Shown in pieces: positions 23,392 to 34,654 of a stretch of DNA of 64,000 nucleotides. This DNA comes from Arthrobotrys musiformis. Lineage: Eukaryota > Ascomycota > Orbiliomycetes > Orbiliales > Orbiliaceae. The stretch lies in contig JAVHJL010000001.1 of the NCBI GenBank assembly GCA_036971715.1, forward strand, positions 1,116,001 through 1,180,000. Direction: 5' to 3'. How positions within the stretch are numbered: the first letter of the stretch is position 1; each line of letters starts with the position of its first letter. The position numbers and the translations under genes were made by a program. The notes under the pieces were generated by a model. That model was not told the origin of the DNA. It saw only the letters and a list, made by a program, of their open reading frames with translations, and made no database searches.

Positions 23392-24187
23392 ATGTCGTCG
23401 CCATTGACTTCCCGAGTTTTCATCCTCTGCTGGCTCGTCGCCTTATTTTTCTCCGTTTCGATACAGGCTCAGCTCACAGCTGGAACAGCCGTCGGCACAG
23501 CTACATACGCAGCTCCAACGAATGGGTATGTTTAAATGGATTGATTTGATTGGAAGATGATGACGCTAACATGAAGCCACTTTTTTTTTGTGTGTTCCAA
23601 CAGAACCCCAACGGCTACCTTGACGCCTCCGACTCCTACCAACACTGAGTCTAGCAGTAGCACACATAATCAATTCTCGTCATCGCTAGCGCTTTTTGGT
23701 GCTCTGATAGCAGTAAGTTTTGATCCTTCCTCACTCGTATTTTTTTTTTTTATCGTATCCCTTGCATTGCATGTTGCATTTATCTTTTGCGGGGGAACTC
23801 CTCTGTTTTGCGATCTGCGGCTGTTTTTTAGAGCTTTTTTCTTAGTCATGCTTGGGGATTTTTATGTCAAGCGTGGTTGGGATTAGTTTCTAGATAAATA
23901 CGTCAATCACACGAAACAAAAATATCTCTGCATGGCATAGCATGCTTATCGCAGGTTCTTTTGTTTTTTTGTTTTTTTGGATTACCCAATCCCGCAATCC
24001 TGTTTCTACCTTGTCGCCTCCCATGGATTTCCGTGCCGTGGACTTGCAGATTGCAGGGGAGTTTCGACAGGGCGATCGGGGATGTATTATACTTTTATTG
24101 TGCTTCCCCAAGGGATTCTCTTTTACGAGTTTGGGCTAACTAGTCGGTTTTTTTCTATTTTTATAGGCGGCGTTGTTTAGCCTGTAA
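23392..24187 (+). CDS. small secreted, probably GPI-anchored protein
   Basis: Three exons, 23392..23525, 23604..23712 and 24167..24187, give 87 residues. The first intron (78 nt) uses GTATGT...CAACAG. The second is 454 nt, long for this genome, with GTAAGT, a GCTAAC branch point and TTATAG. The protein has an N-terminal signal (FILCWLVALFFSVSIQAQ), a short Thr/Ala/Pro/Ser-rich mature part with no Cys, and a hydrophobic end (LALFGALIAAALFSL) after Asn/Ser residues, the plan of a tiny GPI protein. Only seven codons come from the last exon, and they complete the hydrophobic tail. Such peptides are common in fungal walls but have no assigned activity. The alternative is a secreted peptide without an anchor. 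Confidence 0.62.
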
Positions 24188-25646
24188 GAAGGTCATGCTG
24201 GGCGAGAGGGGGGCCTGGTACGGTTTGTCGTCAGCTTTCGGTTACCGTCTATAGCGACGTACGACGACTTTCTCTTGGCTTTTACTCCTTTGGTTTGCTA
24301 GCTGGGTACTTTCTTTTTGTATGACCATGCAGAGGTCTTTTTTTTTTGAATTGGAGTTTTCTTTTTGTTTTCCGATGTGCGAGGTTTTTTTATATTTTGG
24401 ATTTTGGACGACTGCCCACGGTTTATGAGATTTGGTTTTCTTGGCCTTATGCTGTAGAGGCTAGGGATCACCTACGGACGGGCCTCGTTGTATAATTCCC
24501 TGCTGGTGGCACCGAAGGACCTTTCTTTTTTTGTTATCTATACCCCCCCTCCACCTCCCCCGCGCCTGCGGTTTATATGGGTGTTTTAATGGTGCACCCG
24601 AGATTTGTAATGATCGTGATGGCTTTTTGTTGTATAAGTTTATATATATTCTAGACTTTCGTTTATATATTTATGAGATATGGATTATTTTCTATTGTAT
24701 TTCTGCTGTTCGGTAGTAAATTCCTGTGTTGTTATTGTTGGATAACGAGTCCACTGCTCTGTTTGGCTACGAGGCTGCGTTCTGAAAGCTGCGCACGTTT
24801 GATCGAGCTGCGAAATTCCTTGTAGCTTGTAGATGGCCATGGCAGGAAGCCTGAGAAAATAGAAGTCGAATCCCTCCTTCAGCCTTGCGGCCCAGCGACG
24901 GTGCGGGACTTATTAGTGGATGGCCTCGAATCCGATCGAAGGGCTTATAATTATATACCAACCGAATCTCCTAGCGAAGATTGCATGCAATATTTGCCTC
25001 AAAAGAACGTTCCCCCGCGGGCCCCGTTTATAACATTTTAAACATTTGCGATTTGTTTTTTTTTTTTTTCCCTAATCGTGCATGTGGGAGGGAGTCTCGG
25101 CGTATAACTTGGCTTGCACCACTTCGGACTCTACGAGTTTTGTCCGCCTTGATTTGGAATACTCGGGTTTTCTGGCTGGCCGATGTCATTCGGACGCCGT
25201 GTAGCGTGTTTGTGCTTTTTTTCCCCGTCGGTTTTATGGTTTAGCTAGGGTCATTAGAGGTTGGCGAAGCTAGCGATCACAATTTGACACATCCGCTGAC
25301 TTTTCTGTGATACCGATATATATACCCAATGCTCTTTCTCGATTACTTGAGGCGGGGGTTTACGTTTCAACGTAGTGTACTGAGAGGTGGGATTATATAT
25401 AGACCTCCTCCGGCAGCCCTTTCGAAACTCTGCAGAAAATTTGATCGATCGCCATACGCATTATTTCTATATTTCCCGCTCATATGATCGCAGAGTTCAG
25501 GATCCTAGGAAGCTATCGCCTGAACAAAAAGCTATTATCGGCAACTGAGAGTCACCACCATCGCCTTCTCTGCTTCGTCTTTCTCTGCTTCGTCTCCTCC
25601 GTAAATTTAAAAGAAAGAAAGAAAAGAAAGAGGGAAGGCCGGCACG
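24188..25646. other. intergenic stretch without a supported gene
   Basis: T-rich sequence following the small secreted protein, then mixed sequence. Open frames of 60-90 codons have no recognisable content. A 14-base direct repeat (TCTCTGCTTCGTCT) near 25569-25598 and an AAAG-rich purine tract at 25610-25635 lie just before the HNH gene and are probably part of its leader. Confidence 0.5.
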
Positions 25647-26775
25647 ATGCCTAATGACCCGAAACGAAAGTGGTCGGCTTTCTTGTTTTTATCGAGTGAT
25701 CCCGACGTCCGTATTGGAGGGTGTTACCATAAACATTATACGCAGCGGGATTTTTATGATTTCATTGAAATCCTAGTAATCCCTGATATTTCTGTTGAAG
25801 AAGCCGAGTCCTTGCCCGGAAGGTTGGAGGTTCGCCGGCGGGGAGAGCAATCGGTATTGGCGAATAGTGACAATTTCCCATTGTCCCCGGGGGACTATAT
25901 TATTTCCAGCTCCGGTAAGTGACCTTTTTGTCTTCTTCTTCTTCTCCTTTCTCCCTGCAGCGCGGAAAGCTTTTTTTTTTTTTTTGTTAAATCATATATA
26001 TCGGTAGTCCCCCTCTACGTTACCAACGAGCTGTTCTTGGACCATGTCATGTCGAGCAGTACAACGCCCAGAGCTCAAGCTTTTCGCGAGTCCGTGCGTG
26101 CCCGGGACAGAGAATGCGTTATCGACCAGCGATCGAGCTCGGACTCGGAAGACTATGCCGGGCTCGAGGTGGCTCATATATGGCCGCTGAGCCAGGGTTC
26201 AGAATGGCTTCGGCAGGGCTACGGCCGATTTATAACCGATTCCGACGGCGTACCCGACGAGGGCAAAATGAACAGCCCCCAAAACGGCATTTTATTAAGT
26301 GGTCATATTCATACATGGTTCGATGCGCACAGGGTGGCAGTGAATCCCAGGGTTCGAGAGGCCTTTTCCTTTTTCTCTCCCTTTGTTTCTTTTTTATATC
26401 TATAAATACAAAATGACAATCCTAACTTTGGTTTTTGAATATATACAGAAAGGCTACAAAGTATATGTTTTCGGGAGCGATCGTTACGAGCTCTCCGGTA
26501 AACGGATGAAGGTTTCGGCGAGGGAGAATGGGGATAGAGGGGTAAGGGACGCCCTCCTGATGTGGCATTTCAGACAATGTGTTCTGAAAAACATGAGGGG
26601 TTCTGGAGAACCTTCGTGGGACTACGGTCCGAACGAAGGGGGCGACGTTGTGGGGAGATTACTGTCCTCGTGTGATGACCCCGATCGTGCAATGGCACGG
26701 TTGGGACACGAGGTAGCGGCCCGTTTGTCGCTATCATCATTTACGTCGTCGTCACAATCATCGCGGAATTACTGA
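25647..26775 (+). CDS. HNH-endonuclease-domain protein of fungal type
   Basis: Exons 25647..25914, 26008..26351 and 26449..26775 give 312 residues. The first intron has GTAAGT and TCGGTAG; the second has a weak donor (GTTCGA) but a good CTAAC branch point and ATACAG. An N-terminal domain of about 90 residues resembles the variable region found before the nuclease in fungal HNH_2-type proteins. The core has ECVIDQ with Cys near 126, EVAHIWPL with His near 146, MNSPQNGILLSGHIHTWFD with Asn near 182 and His near 189 and 191, and the trailing KGYKVYVF strand. These supply the metal-binding and general-base positions of the His-Me finger fold. The C-terminal 90 residues are helical and Ser-rich. 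Such proteins form large families in fungi; their cellular substrates are unknown. Confidence 0.87.
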
Positions 26776-27425
26776 TAGGAGTCTTATACCATGTATCAGG
26801 GCGCATGGATGCGGGTTTTGTCTTTTTTTCCTCTTGAGCTTGTTTTGGTTGTCGGTTTCATAACGTCTAGAATGCCTTTTTTTTTTTTTTGTCAAGATAT
26901 TGTTTTTACTGACGCGGTTACACTTGAGACCGCGGGGAGGGGTTTAAATGGATCAGAACGTTAGGAATGGCCACCGTCGGCCACCATACCGTCCGCTTTT
27001 GACTCGCAGTCTTCTCTCGGGTGATATGTTGTAGTATAAGTGTTGCGGATCCGGTCATGCATCTATTCCAGCATTTGCCAGGGTATTATGCGTGGCTAGA
27101 CGGAATGGGTAATAGTCCGGGATTGGTGAGTATGGCTCCAATGACTGATTACCTTCCGCCAGAGGCGGGGTTTTTGAGATGCTTCAAGTTGACTCCTATG
27201 CTGCATTGGTAGTGCATCTATGTGTCACTCGCTTCGCCAAGTCTGAAGCTATAGCAGTAGCTTTCGCAGCTTGAAAGCTGACTGCAGATGCGCGCGCGGG
27301 GATCAGTTGGCAAGGGTATAAATCAACCCCCTCGTCCTCGCGTGGTCTCGTTTTTTCGCGGTTGTCTTTAATTGGGTATACCACGCGTCTTGTTCGATAT
27401 CTATATCTTCGTATAAAATAACACT
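26776..27425. other. intergenic stretch between HNH and DUF4246 genes
   Basis: A 650-base gap between two genes on the same strand. No further gene is supported. The last 15 bases before the DUF4246 start read TATAAAATAACACT; placed 5 nt from the ATG this is more likely an A-rich start context than a working TATA box. Confidence 0.5.
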
Positions 27426-29675
27426 ATGTCAGAACCCTCTGGTCCAAAATACCCCCACCCGCTCTCCATCCCGCCGGCAACAGCATTAAGCTACCACGAC
27501 CAATGCCTCCGCCGCTTCTCGAGCGCAATCCGCTCCAAACCCGGCTGGACCGCAAAGATTAAAGACAGAAGACTACTCACGAAATGGATCCGTGAGGCGG
27601 CGTTGCAGGATGTTCTGGGGTTTTCTGAGGATGATTACATGGTACCCATCTGGGATGTTGATAGTATCGAGTTTATCGGTGAGGAGTTGGGGGTTTATGC
27701 GGAGTATGTGGAGGGGTTGAGGGAAAAGGGGCAGGGGATCGAGCCGGATTTGGATTGTGTTTGGAGGGGGGATGGGGTTATTGGGCAGGATTTGAGGGGG
27801 AGGTTGGTTGATGGTATTTATTCCTTGTTTTTTATGATGATTGTTAATGGGGGCTGATGGGGGGTAGCTGTATCGACGCTGGAGAATGTGCCGGAGGAAG
27901 AAAAGGACTGGCATCCTGGGTCCAACGGACAGGTGTTAGACCTCGTCCACCCCTCCCTCTGGCCGGTGATATACGGTAAAACGATCAGTATCGACGGGAA
28001 ACCCATCCCGCCGCCGCAGGAAGCCGATATCCCCATCGAAGACGACTACGAAGACGAAGACGACGACGAAGAAGACTACCTTGTCGACTTCGACCCAGAT
28101 GATGAAAACTCAGACGGAGAGTACCCCGCCCCCGCCAGAACACATAAGAAGAAATCCCCAAACGGCCTCTCCCAAAAATTCTGCTGGCTGCCGTCGCTAT
28201 TCGCCATCTCACCGGACGGAACGACGAAGATAAAGTCGTATATAAACAACCTATCCACCCCTCCCCAGCAAAAGCTGTTTTATCCGATTATAGAACAGGT
28301 ATTTGAGAAGTTTGTGCCGTTGTTTAATCACCTCCTCGCCGATTTGGCAGGGGGCAGGTATCATACTTATCGTACCACCGATCCATGGGAGTTTTCCTGG
28401 GAGGGGAGGGATTATCATACCGCCCCCATCTCCGTGGGGATTTTTAAACGGAAATGGGAGGAGTTTTTGGGGCAGTATGAGAGGGGGGAGGAGTTGTCGG
28501 CTGGGTTTGCGGATTATTATGGTTGGAAGCAGGGGTATGGAGTTGGAATGAGTGGGTTCGATGAGGCTGGTTGGGTTGATGGTGATGAAAGTGTCGGTGG
28601 GGGTGAAGATGAGGATATAGACGCAGAAGGCGAGCGTAATGAACCCCAAGAGGAAGATATAATAAACGAAGACGAAGAGGACACCCCCTCCCACGAAGAG
28701 GATAACGAAGAGGATAACGAAGAGGATAACGAAGAGGATAACGAAGAGGATAACGAAGAGGACACCCCCGGAGAAAATGAAGCACCCGGTAACGGGTACA
28801 CCTACGACGAATACGAATCCGCCGAAATCTGGGACGTAGGAAAAGTAAACCCCCGTGCCAGATGGTCACCGCCCAAGATCACACCGTCCATAAAACTCGA
28901 AGGCACGACCGCCAAAGTCATCGTCAAAATGGCCAATATCGTCCTCACGCCTGAGAAACCGAGGTACAACGGCGGTAGTTGGCATGTCGAGGCTATGAAG
29001 GTAGTAAATACCCTTTTCGATATTCCTATATCAGAAAAATAATACTAAAAAATTGATAATACAGAACGAGAGGATTATAGCGACGGGGATATACTACTAC
29101 GCACAAGACAACATCACCGATTCCACACTCTCATTCCGCCGCACCGCCCACGTGGATCAAAACCCACAATGGCACGGCTCCTACTGGTCAAAACTCCACG
29201 ACATGGGCCGCGACTACGGCGTCCAAACCATCGGAGAAATCCAAACGAAGGAAAACAGAGCAATAGTCTTCCCGAACATCTACCAACACCGCGTCTCACC
29301 TTTCACCCTAAAGGACCCCACGAAACCCGGTTATCGCAAGATACTAGTCTTCTTCCTCTGCGATCCTAATCACGAAATGCCGACTACGGAAACGGTAATG
29401 CCCCAGCAACCGGAGCAGCGGATTGATCTGGAAACCGCGCTCCGCGAGGGGAGGTTGGGGAGATTACCGGAGGAGATATTTCATTCCATTGTTGGGGATT
29501 TACCGCTGGTGACGTTGGATGAAGCTAGGGTTTATAGGGCGGAACTGATGAAGGAGCGCTCGGCCTTTACGAGTGCGAGTCCGATGGTGCAGGGGAGGGA
29601 GTATAATTTGTAAGTTTCCTTCTTTGGTGCTCGATGGTGATGGTATATGCTGACGGGTGTAGGTGTGAACATTGA
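27426..29675 (+). CDS. DUF4246-domain protein (2OG-Fe(II) oxygenase-like fold)
   Basis: Four exons, 27426..27813, 27868..29000, 29065..29609 and 29663..29675, give 692 residues. The last exon holds only 13 nt and supplies the end LCEH-stop, matching the conserved CEH terminus of DUF4246 proteins. The family signature is clear: LVDAVSTLENVPEEEKDWHPGS, then VHPSLWPVIYGK, FCWLPSLFAISPDG, and a C-terminal part with HVD (His near 536, Asp near 538), FPNIYQHRVSPF (His near 582) and a downstream KPGYRKILVFFLCDP. His-x-Asp...His followed by Arg is the iron and 2-oxoglutarate ligand pattern of a cupin dioxygenase, so an oxygenase role is plausible but unproven for the family. A long acidic insertion at about residues 355-430 ends in five EEDN repeats. 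Confidence 0.9.
28695..28760 (+). repeat. 12-bp in-frame tandem repeat coding EEDN
   Basis: Five perfect copies of GAAGAGGATAAC plus a half copy inside the DUF4246 gene. Because the unit is 12 bp, copy-number change would lengthen or shorten the acidic insertion without frameshift. The perfect identity suggests recent expansion. Confidence 0.92.
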
Positions 29676-30216
29676 TGCTTTTTCTCAATACTTTGAATGG
29701 GCTCGGTTTAGCTTGGTATATGTAGAGTAATACTTCAAGATATCTCCTTTCAAATATACTACCCCAAAATACAAACAGGAAAATGAATACGTAGTATGTA
29801 GTCAATTCGATCATACCGGAAGATACATCGTTCCGAGGCTGTGATATAGCAAACCCAAACGACTTTGCCAAAATCCAACAATCTTTCGAAAAATTCGGCT
29901 ATGTATATGCAATTGAAACCAAAGATATCCTTCATGATGGTATCGTCGACGTCTTTAAACAAATAAAGGACTTGATCCAAAAACAACTTGCTTTTCTATA
30001 TTAAACAAGGAAGGAACCATATTGTCCCAACCGGTAAAGTAAATACTTTAAACAAAGGATTAAAGAAAATATATATGTAAAAAAAAAAAACTTCATAGCA
30101 TCCCCAATCCCAAGAAACGCCATGTTAAAATATACAGCAACCCCAATAACCACCAAAAAACGACAAAAAAGGGTTCTTACCAAAATATTACAAAAAAAGC
30201 CAGGTAAATGCTATTT
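29676..30216. other. gap between convergent DUF4246 and dolichol kinase genes
   Basis: A 540-base AT-rich stretch between two 3' ends. It should hold both 3' untranslated regions and poly(A) sites; an A run at 30078-30089 is the only low-complexity feature. No gene is supported. Confidence 0.55.
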
Positions 30217-32861
30217 CTACACCCCGAGCCCTCTAACCGCCAACCAAAGCACAATGGGCACGGCAACATTATCATTGGCCCCGGTAATAACCGCCTCCAC
30301 CAAACTCCCCAACCCCGCCGCCGCGAGCGCTTTTATAGTAAACACGCCCACGGTTTTGACCCCAACAGCAGAACTTAACGCCTTCAACCCACCCCTCGTG
30401 ATCCCACCTCGACCTTCCTGAAAATTACCGGCGATAAGCCAGACTTTCGCGACTAATAGGCCGAGGTAAACGGCAAACGTGAACGCCAGGGATCCTTCGA
30501 TGCTCTTCCCGCCGCTCCACCCCCATTTATGTTTTCCAAAACGTCGGCCGATTAAGGATGCCGCCGCATCACCCATGCCGACACAGATTACACCCGCTAC
30601 CATCGCTAATTCCCGCTTCGGCGCTCGCCAGTAGATTCCGAACGGAGCTTCTATTTCCCCCTCAATGTCGGTTTTGGAGCCGCCTAGGCTCAGCCACACG
30701 GGGATGGCGCAACCGATTAGTAGGAATATGTGTGAAACAACGATCGGTCCTCTCAGATCTCTGCCGTCGACGTATGGTGCTAGGAATATCGACAGCGGTT
30801 TCGAGATGGGTGGGATAAGCGTTGCTCGGAGGATATCAACCAGCAAGAAGATACCCAGCATGACGAGTAGTGCTGTTCCGACGAACGGTGGGTCGAGGTA
30901 TATAGTTGGCAACCACATGGCCACCACAAGGCCGTGGAATACTTTTCGCCTTGTATCAACTTCGACGGCTCTGCCTCTGGCCACCTCTGCGAGTCCCAGC
31001 CAACCAGGTCCTTGGATCTCGAATCCTAGTTTTTCCATCGGTACTCGTACGCCCTTTCCTAATGTCACGACGACGCAGATGCCGATTGTAACAAGCACCA
31101 ACCAGTACCCAGCGATTCCGAGTCTATAATTCGGTCCCCACTTGCCTTCCTCCCCATCGGGGACTTCGAGTCCTTTGTATCCAGTCCACCCCATATCCTC
31201 GACAAATGTATGGTAAAACGGTAATCCCGAAAACAAATATCCAGCCGCCCAGGGGAAAGGATCTATACCGCCAAAAGCATTATATGCAAGATACGGCCTC
31301 TCAGCGAACATAATAACTCCAATCAAAATAACATAAACCGGTATAGCGTATAAAAACTTTAGTGTGGGAATATTCTGCGGTAATTCATCAGGTAAAAACT
31401 TCGGCAGCCGTTTCCGAATATCCGCTGCTTTCGCCTTCGATATGCCGCCCTTGGTTAATGCTGCTGTCTCGGAGTCGCTGGACGTGTGGCCGGCCATGAA
31501 TCCGTCAATGTTGATTTTATCGCGTCGAGCTTTCCTACGGCGGGCCCATGGTCTGGCGCGGGCGAAAACGATGGAGCGTTCTAGATCTATTTCTTTTTGC
31601 ATGAATGTTTTGCAACCGATTATTAGAGCGCCACCGGTCATCCACAGGATCGTCTTTAGTGCAACCATTTGAGCTGAGACGCTGTCAAGGAGTTGGACGA
31701 GCGCTGTTGCAAGGAGCCGGGTCTCTGTAGTTGTTAGACTGGGAATTAGGAGATCTACGCCTAATGAGACAAGGTTTGAGTGTAGGATGGGGATGTAAAG
31801 GAGGTGTTCAGCTGAGATCGGGGCAATTTTGGACGAGGAAAGAAGAGGTGTGAGGGTGAAGAGGTATTTGAGATTCGGATCATTAGCGATGAAGCGGGGG
31901 TAGACATCTGGAGGGAGGGATGCGAGGGAGCAGAGGAGAATGGAGAGCATGTAGAGGGATGTGTAAGGTGTTAGGGACAATGCGATGGCCGCCGGGAAGA
32001 CCAGAGGATAGAGGAGGGGCGAAGGGTCGAGGGAGGATGGGAGGATGACGGTGAACGGCTTTCGAAGATTAGAGATAGCAGGATGTGAGCCGATGACGGC
32101 AAGGTATGTGAATAGGAAGGTTGTGAGTTCTGTAATAATAACCATTAGCAATTGCAAGCAATTAGAGGGGGGAAAGTCTGAGAAAAGCTCATACCTCTCT
32201 TCCAGATCCGAAGCTCTTTCCTGACGTCCGGCTGATTGCACACCATAAGCACAAGCACAACCATCAAAGAAATCTCCAATCCTCTTCTAACAAAGACAAT
32301 CTTTTTCCGACCGCCTAGACTGCCAGTTCTCGAGCCTTTAAGTGCAGCTTCACCGATGTCCTTCCCTTCCACATCCGTTTTGTCAGAGTCATCCTGCCTA
32401 GGCGAAGGCTGTTCGTCTTCATCTATCTCCCACTGTCCCGTTTTCCGTCTTTTGGGTGGTGGTGCAGGTAATGCCCGCCGCTTGCTAAAGTACTGCACAG
32501 CACCAGGTTTGTGATGTGCCACATCCTTCTCGTCGTCTGCTTCGGTCCCGGATTCGGACGAAGATAACGATAACGAAGATGTTGAAGAGGGAGTATACGA
32601 GTCAGGTAGCGGAGGGGTGACGTTTAGGTTGGTTTGCGCATGTTGGAGCGGGATGGATGATGTAGTGGTTGGAACAGCGAGGTTGTTGGTGGTGGTGACA
32701 TCAGCCCTACTGGGCTTGGTATCGTTGGCGGCCGAGGCGCCGTCTAGCTGGATATCGGGAGGAGCAACATGTGTAGATATGGAGTGTCTGTGGTAGGGAT
32801 GGGGAGAGCGGGAACGGAGGATGGGGAGGGCATCGGGATCATTCTTGGTCGTATCCGACAT
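30217..32861 (-). CDS. SEC59: dolichol kinase
   Basis: Exons 32861..32195 and 32129..30217 on the minus strand are joined over a 65-nt intron (GTATGA...ATTACAG), giving 859 residues. The first 200 residues are a low-complexity cytosolic extension (Ser/Thr/Pro-rich with a PPPKRRK basic patch). Many membrane spans follow. The C-terminal third carries the polyprenol/CTP transferase core: FHGLVVAMWLPTIYLDPPF, LAPYVDGRDLRGPIVVSH, and the CTP-binding motif GMGDAAASLIGRRFGKHKWG...GKSIEGS at about residues 738-772. The enzyme phosphorylates dolichol with CTP at the ER membrane, supplying dolichyl phosphate for N-glycosylation, O-mannosylation and GPI anchors. The size agrees with filamentous fungal Sec59. 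It is convergent with the DUF4246 gene. Confidence 0.94.
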
Positions 32862-34654
32862 TCGAACGGTGAAGCCGTGAGGAGGGAGATGGAGATGATG
32901 GTGGTGATGGTGGTGGTGGAGGATGTCGAGGTCAAGTGAGCGTCAGGAGAGGCTGCAGAGAGAAAGTGTTGATAATGTGTCGTTTGTTTGTTTGTCGTCG
33001 ACGGGTTCGGCCGAAAGTGCAAACTGTCCTTCTTCTTCTTCTAAGATAATTGTCAATGCAATGCGGTATATCGATATAACTCGAATGGAATATAAAATCG
33101 AGGCAGAGTGGTGGTGGTGGTGGTGGTGATACTGGAAAAGGGGAGCAACAGCCTCATACATAACCAAGTCGCATAGTATATACCTAAGTAGGTGGTATAA
33201 GAATAGCTTTTGGTGCGGACTGCACGCCACGATGCCGCGTTACTTTCAAGATTCAGCATCGAAGCTGGTTAGTGTGCACGCAAGCAGGCCCTTAGTTGGT
33301 CCTTAGTGCTTGCCGGGCGCCGATGTTGCAGTGGAAGCTGCCGCTTTCACATGCTCGGCCTCATTCCATCCTCATCAATCGACCAGGTACCAGCTGGCCC
33401 TGGTCGTTTTTAAATTTTTTTTTTATATCAAATTGTATGGCCTTTAGACAACAGCTGTTGCATATTGGTGTTCGTTGACCTCAGCCCAACACACTGTGGA
33501 TTCTCACGATATCGATTTCCATTATCCTACATACTCTGTACTTCTACATAAGTATATGTCCATCAAGTAGGTATATACATACCTAGGGATATACAGATAT
33601 GTATATATATTTATCGAACATAGTATTGTAATAGCGTACTTCATCCGAGTCAATGGGCTCAGAAAGGGGGTATATGTGTATACTTTGAAACTAAAGTTTT
33701 CCGGAACTTCTTAATATAACTTTATAAATTTATTGATTCCTGATTGTCTCGTACCCAGACCTGGGAGAATTCTTGAGTATGTACGTATACTTGAGGATAG
33801 TATGTAGGAGTATCTATCTATCGACGGATAGATTGAGTAGATAAGCCCCACAGTAGACAAACCATTGGACAAATTAGCCGGTAGACGACAGCCAATCGGT
33901 AGCTATAGCCCTACCTGGGACCAGTCAGTCCCAGAATCCTAAGGGTCTTGTTTCCCTTGGCTATGCATGCAGTCGGTATTAGATGCGGTTAGAGCGCTTG
34001 AGCGAGGACCCATGGATGGTTCCTGGAATATATAATTTGTCGGTGATACAAAATGCCGGCCTTTATATCCTGCAGCCATCAATATTATAAACGAGCTGCG
34101 GGGTTCGAACGATATAATAATTCTTATCGGCTGCATCCAGTTAGCTGGGCCTGGATAGTTGCCGTACTTTCGACATGTTGACGGTCCAAGTTTCGAAATT
34201 TGGCTGCCCAATCACTTAGTCAATATAACGAACACTAACGCAGACCCTGCATGGGAGAATCGATCCTTGAATTTCTATACCACTATATAGGTATATATAT
34301 ATATATATATATATATAATGTGAGTTCGTGAAGGGTCTTGGGACCCACCTTGGGGCCCCGCTATGAGATGGTGTACACGTGTTCGGGGAGGGGCAAGGGC
34401 GTCGATACAGTAGGTAGTCTAGCTATAAATATTACAGTTACTTATATGTAAGTCGATATAAACTTATAATTATAAATGCCCCTTAATATCTAGCTTCCTT
34501 AGAAGGGCAATTGATAGCTACCACAAGCTTGCCTTACCTCGTTCAATCAGCTGCTAGTCGCTAGGAACCCTTTTAATTTTATCTATCTTCGAATAGCTAT
34601 CCCTGACTTCTTTGAACCGTCATATCGTCCTTCATTTTATATAAAAAGCCCAGC
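32862..34654. other. intergenic stretch, divergent promoters
   Basis: Between the starts of the dolichol kinase (-) and the unknown gene at 34655 (+), so both promoters should lie here. A GTG repeat occurs at 33107-33128 and a TA repeat at 34292-34317. The stretch from about 33540 is AT-rich with many short TATAY strings. No gene is supported. Confidence 0.5.
34292..34317 (+). repeat. TA dinucleotide repeat
   Basis: Thirteen TA units in intergenic DNA about 340 bases before the gene at 34655. Confidence 0.9.

Noticed and set aside
27413..27425. TATAAAATA just before the DUF4246 start as a TATA box
   Set aside because: It is only about 5 nt from the ATG; a working TATA element would sit further upstream. 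More likely an A-rich start context.
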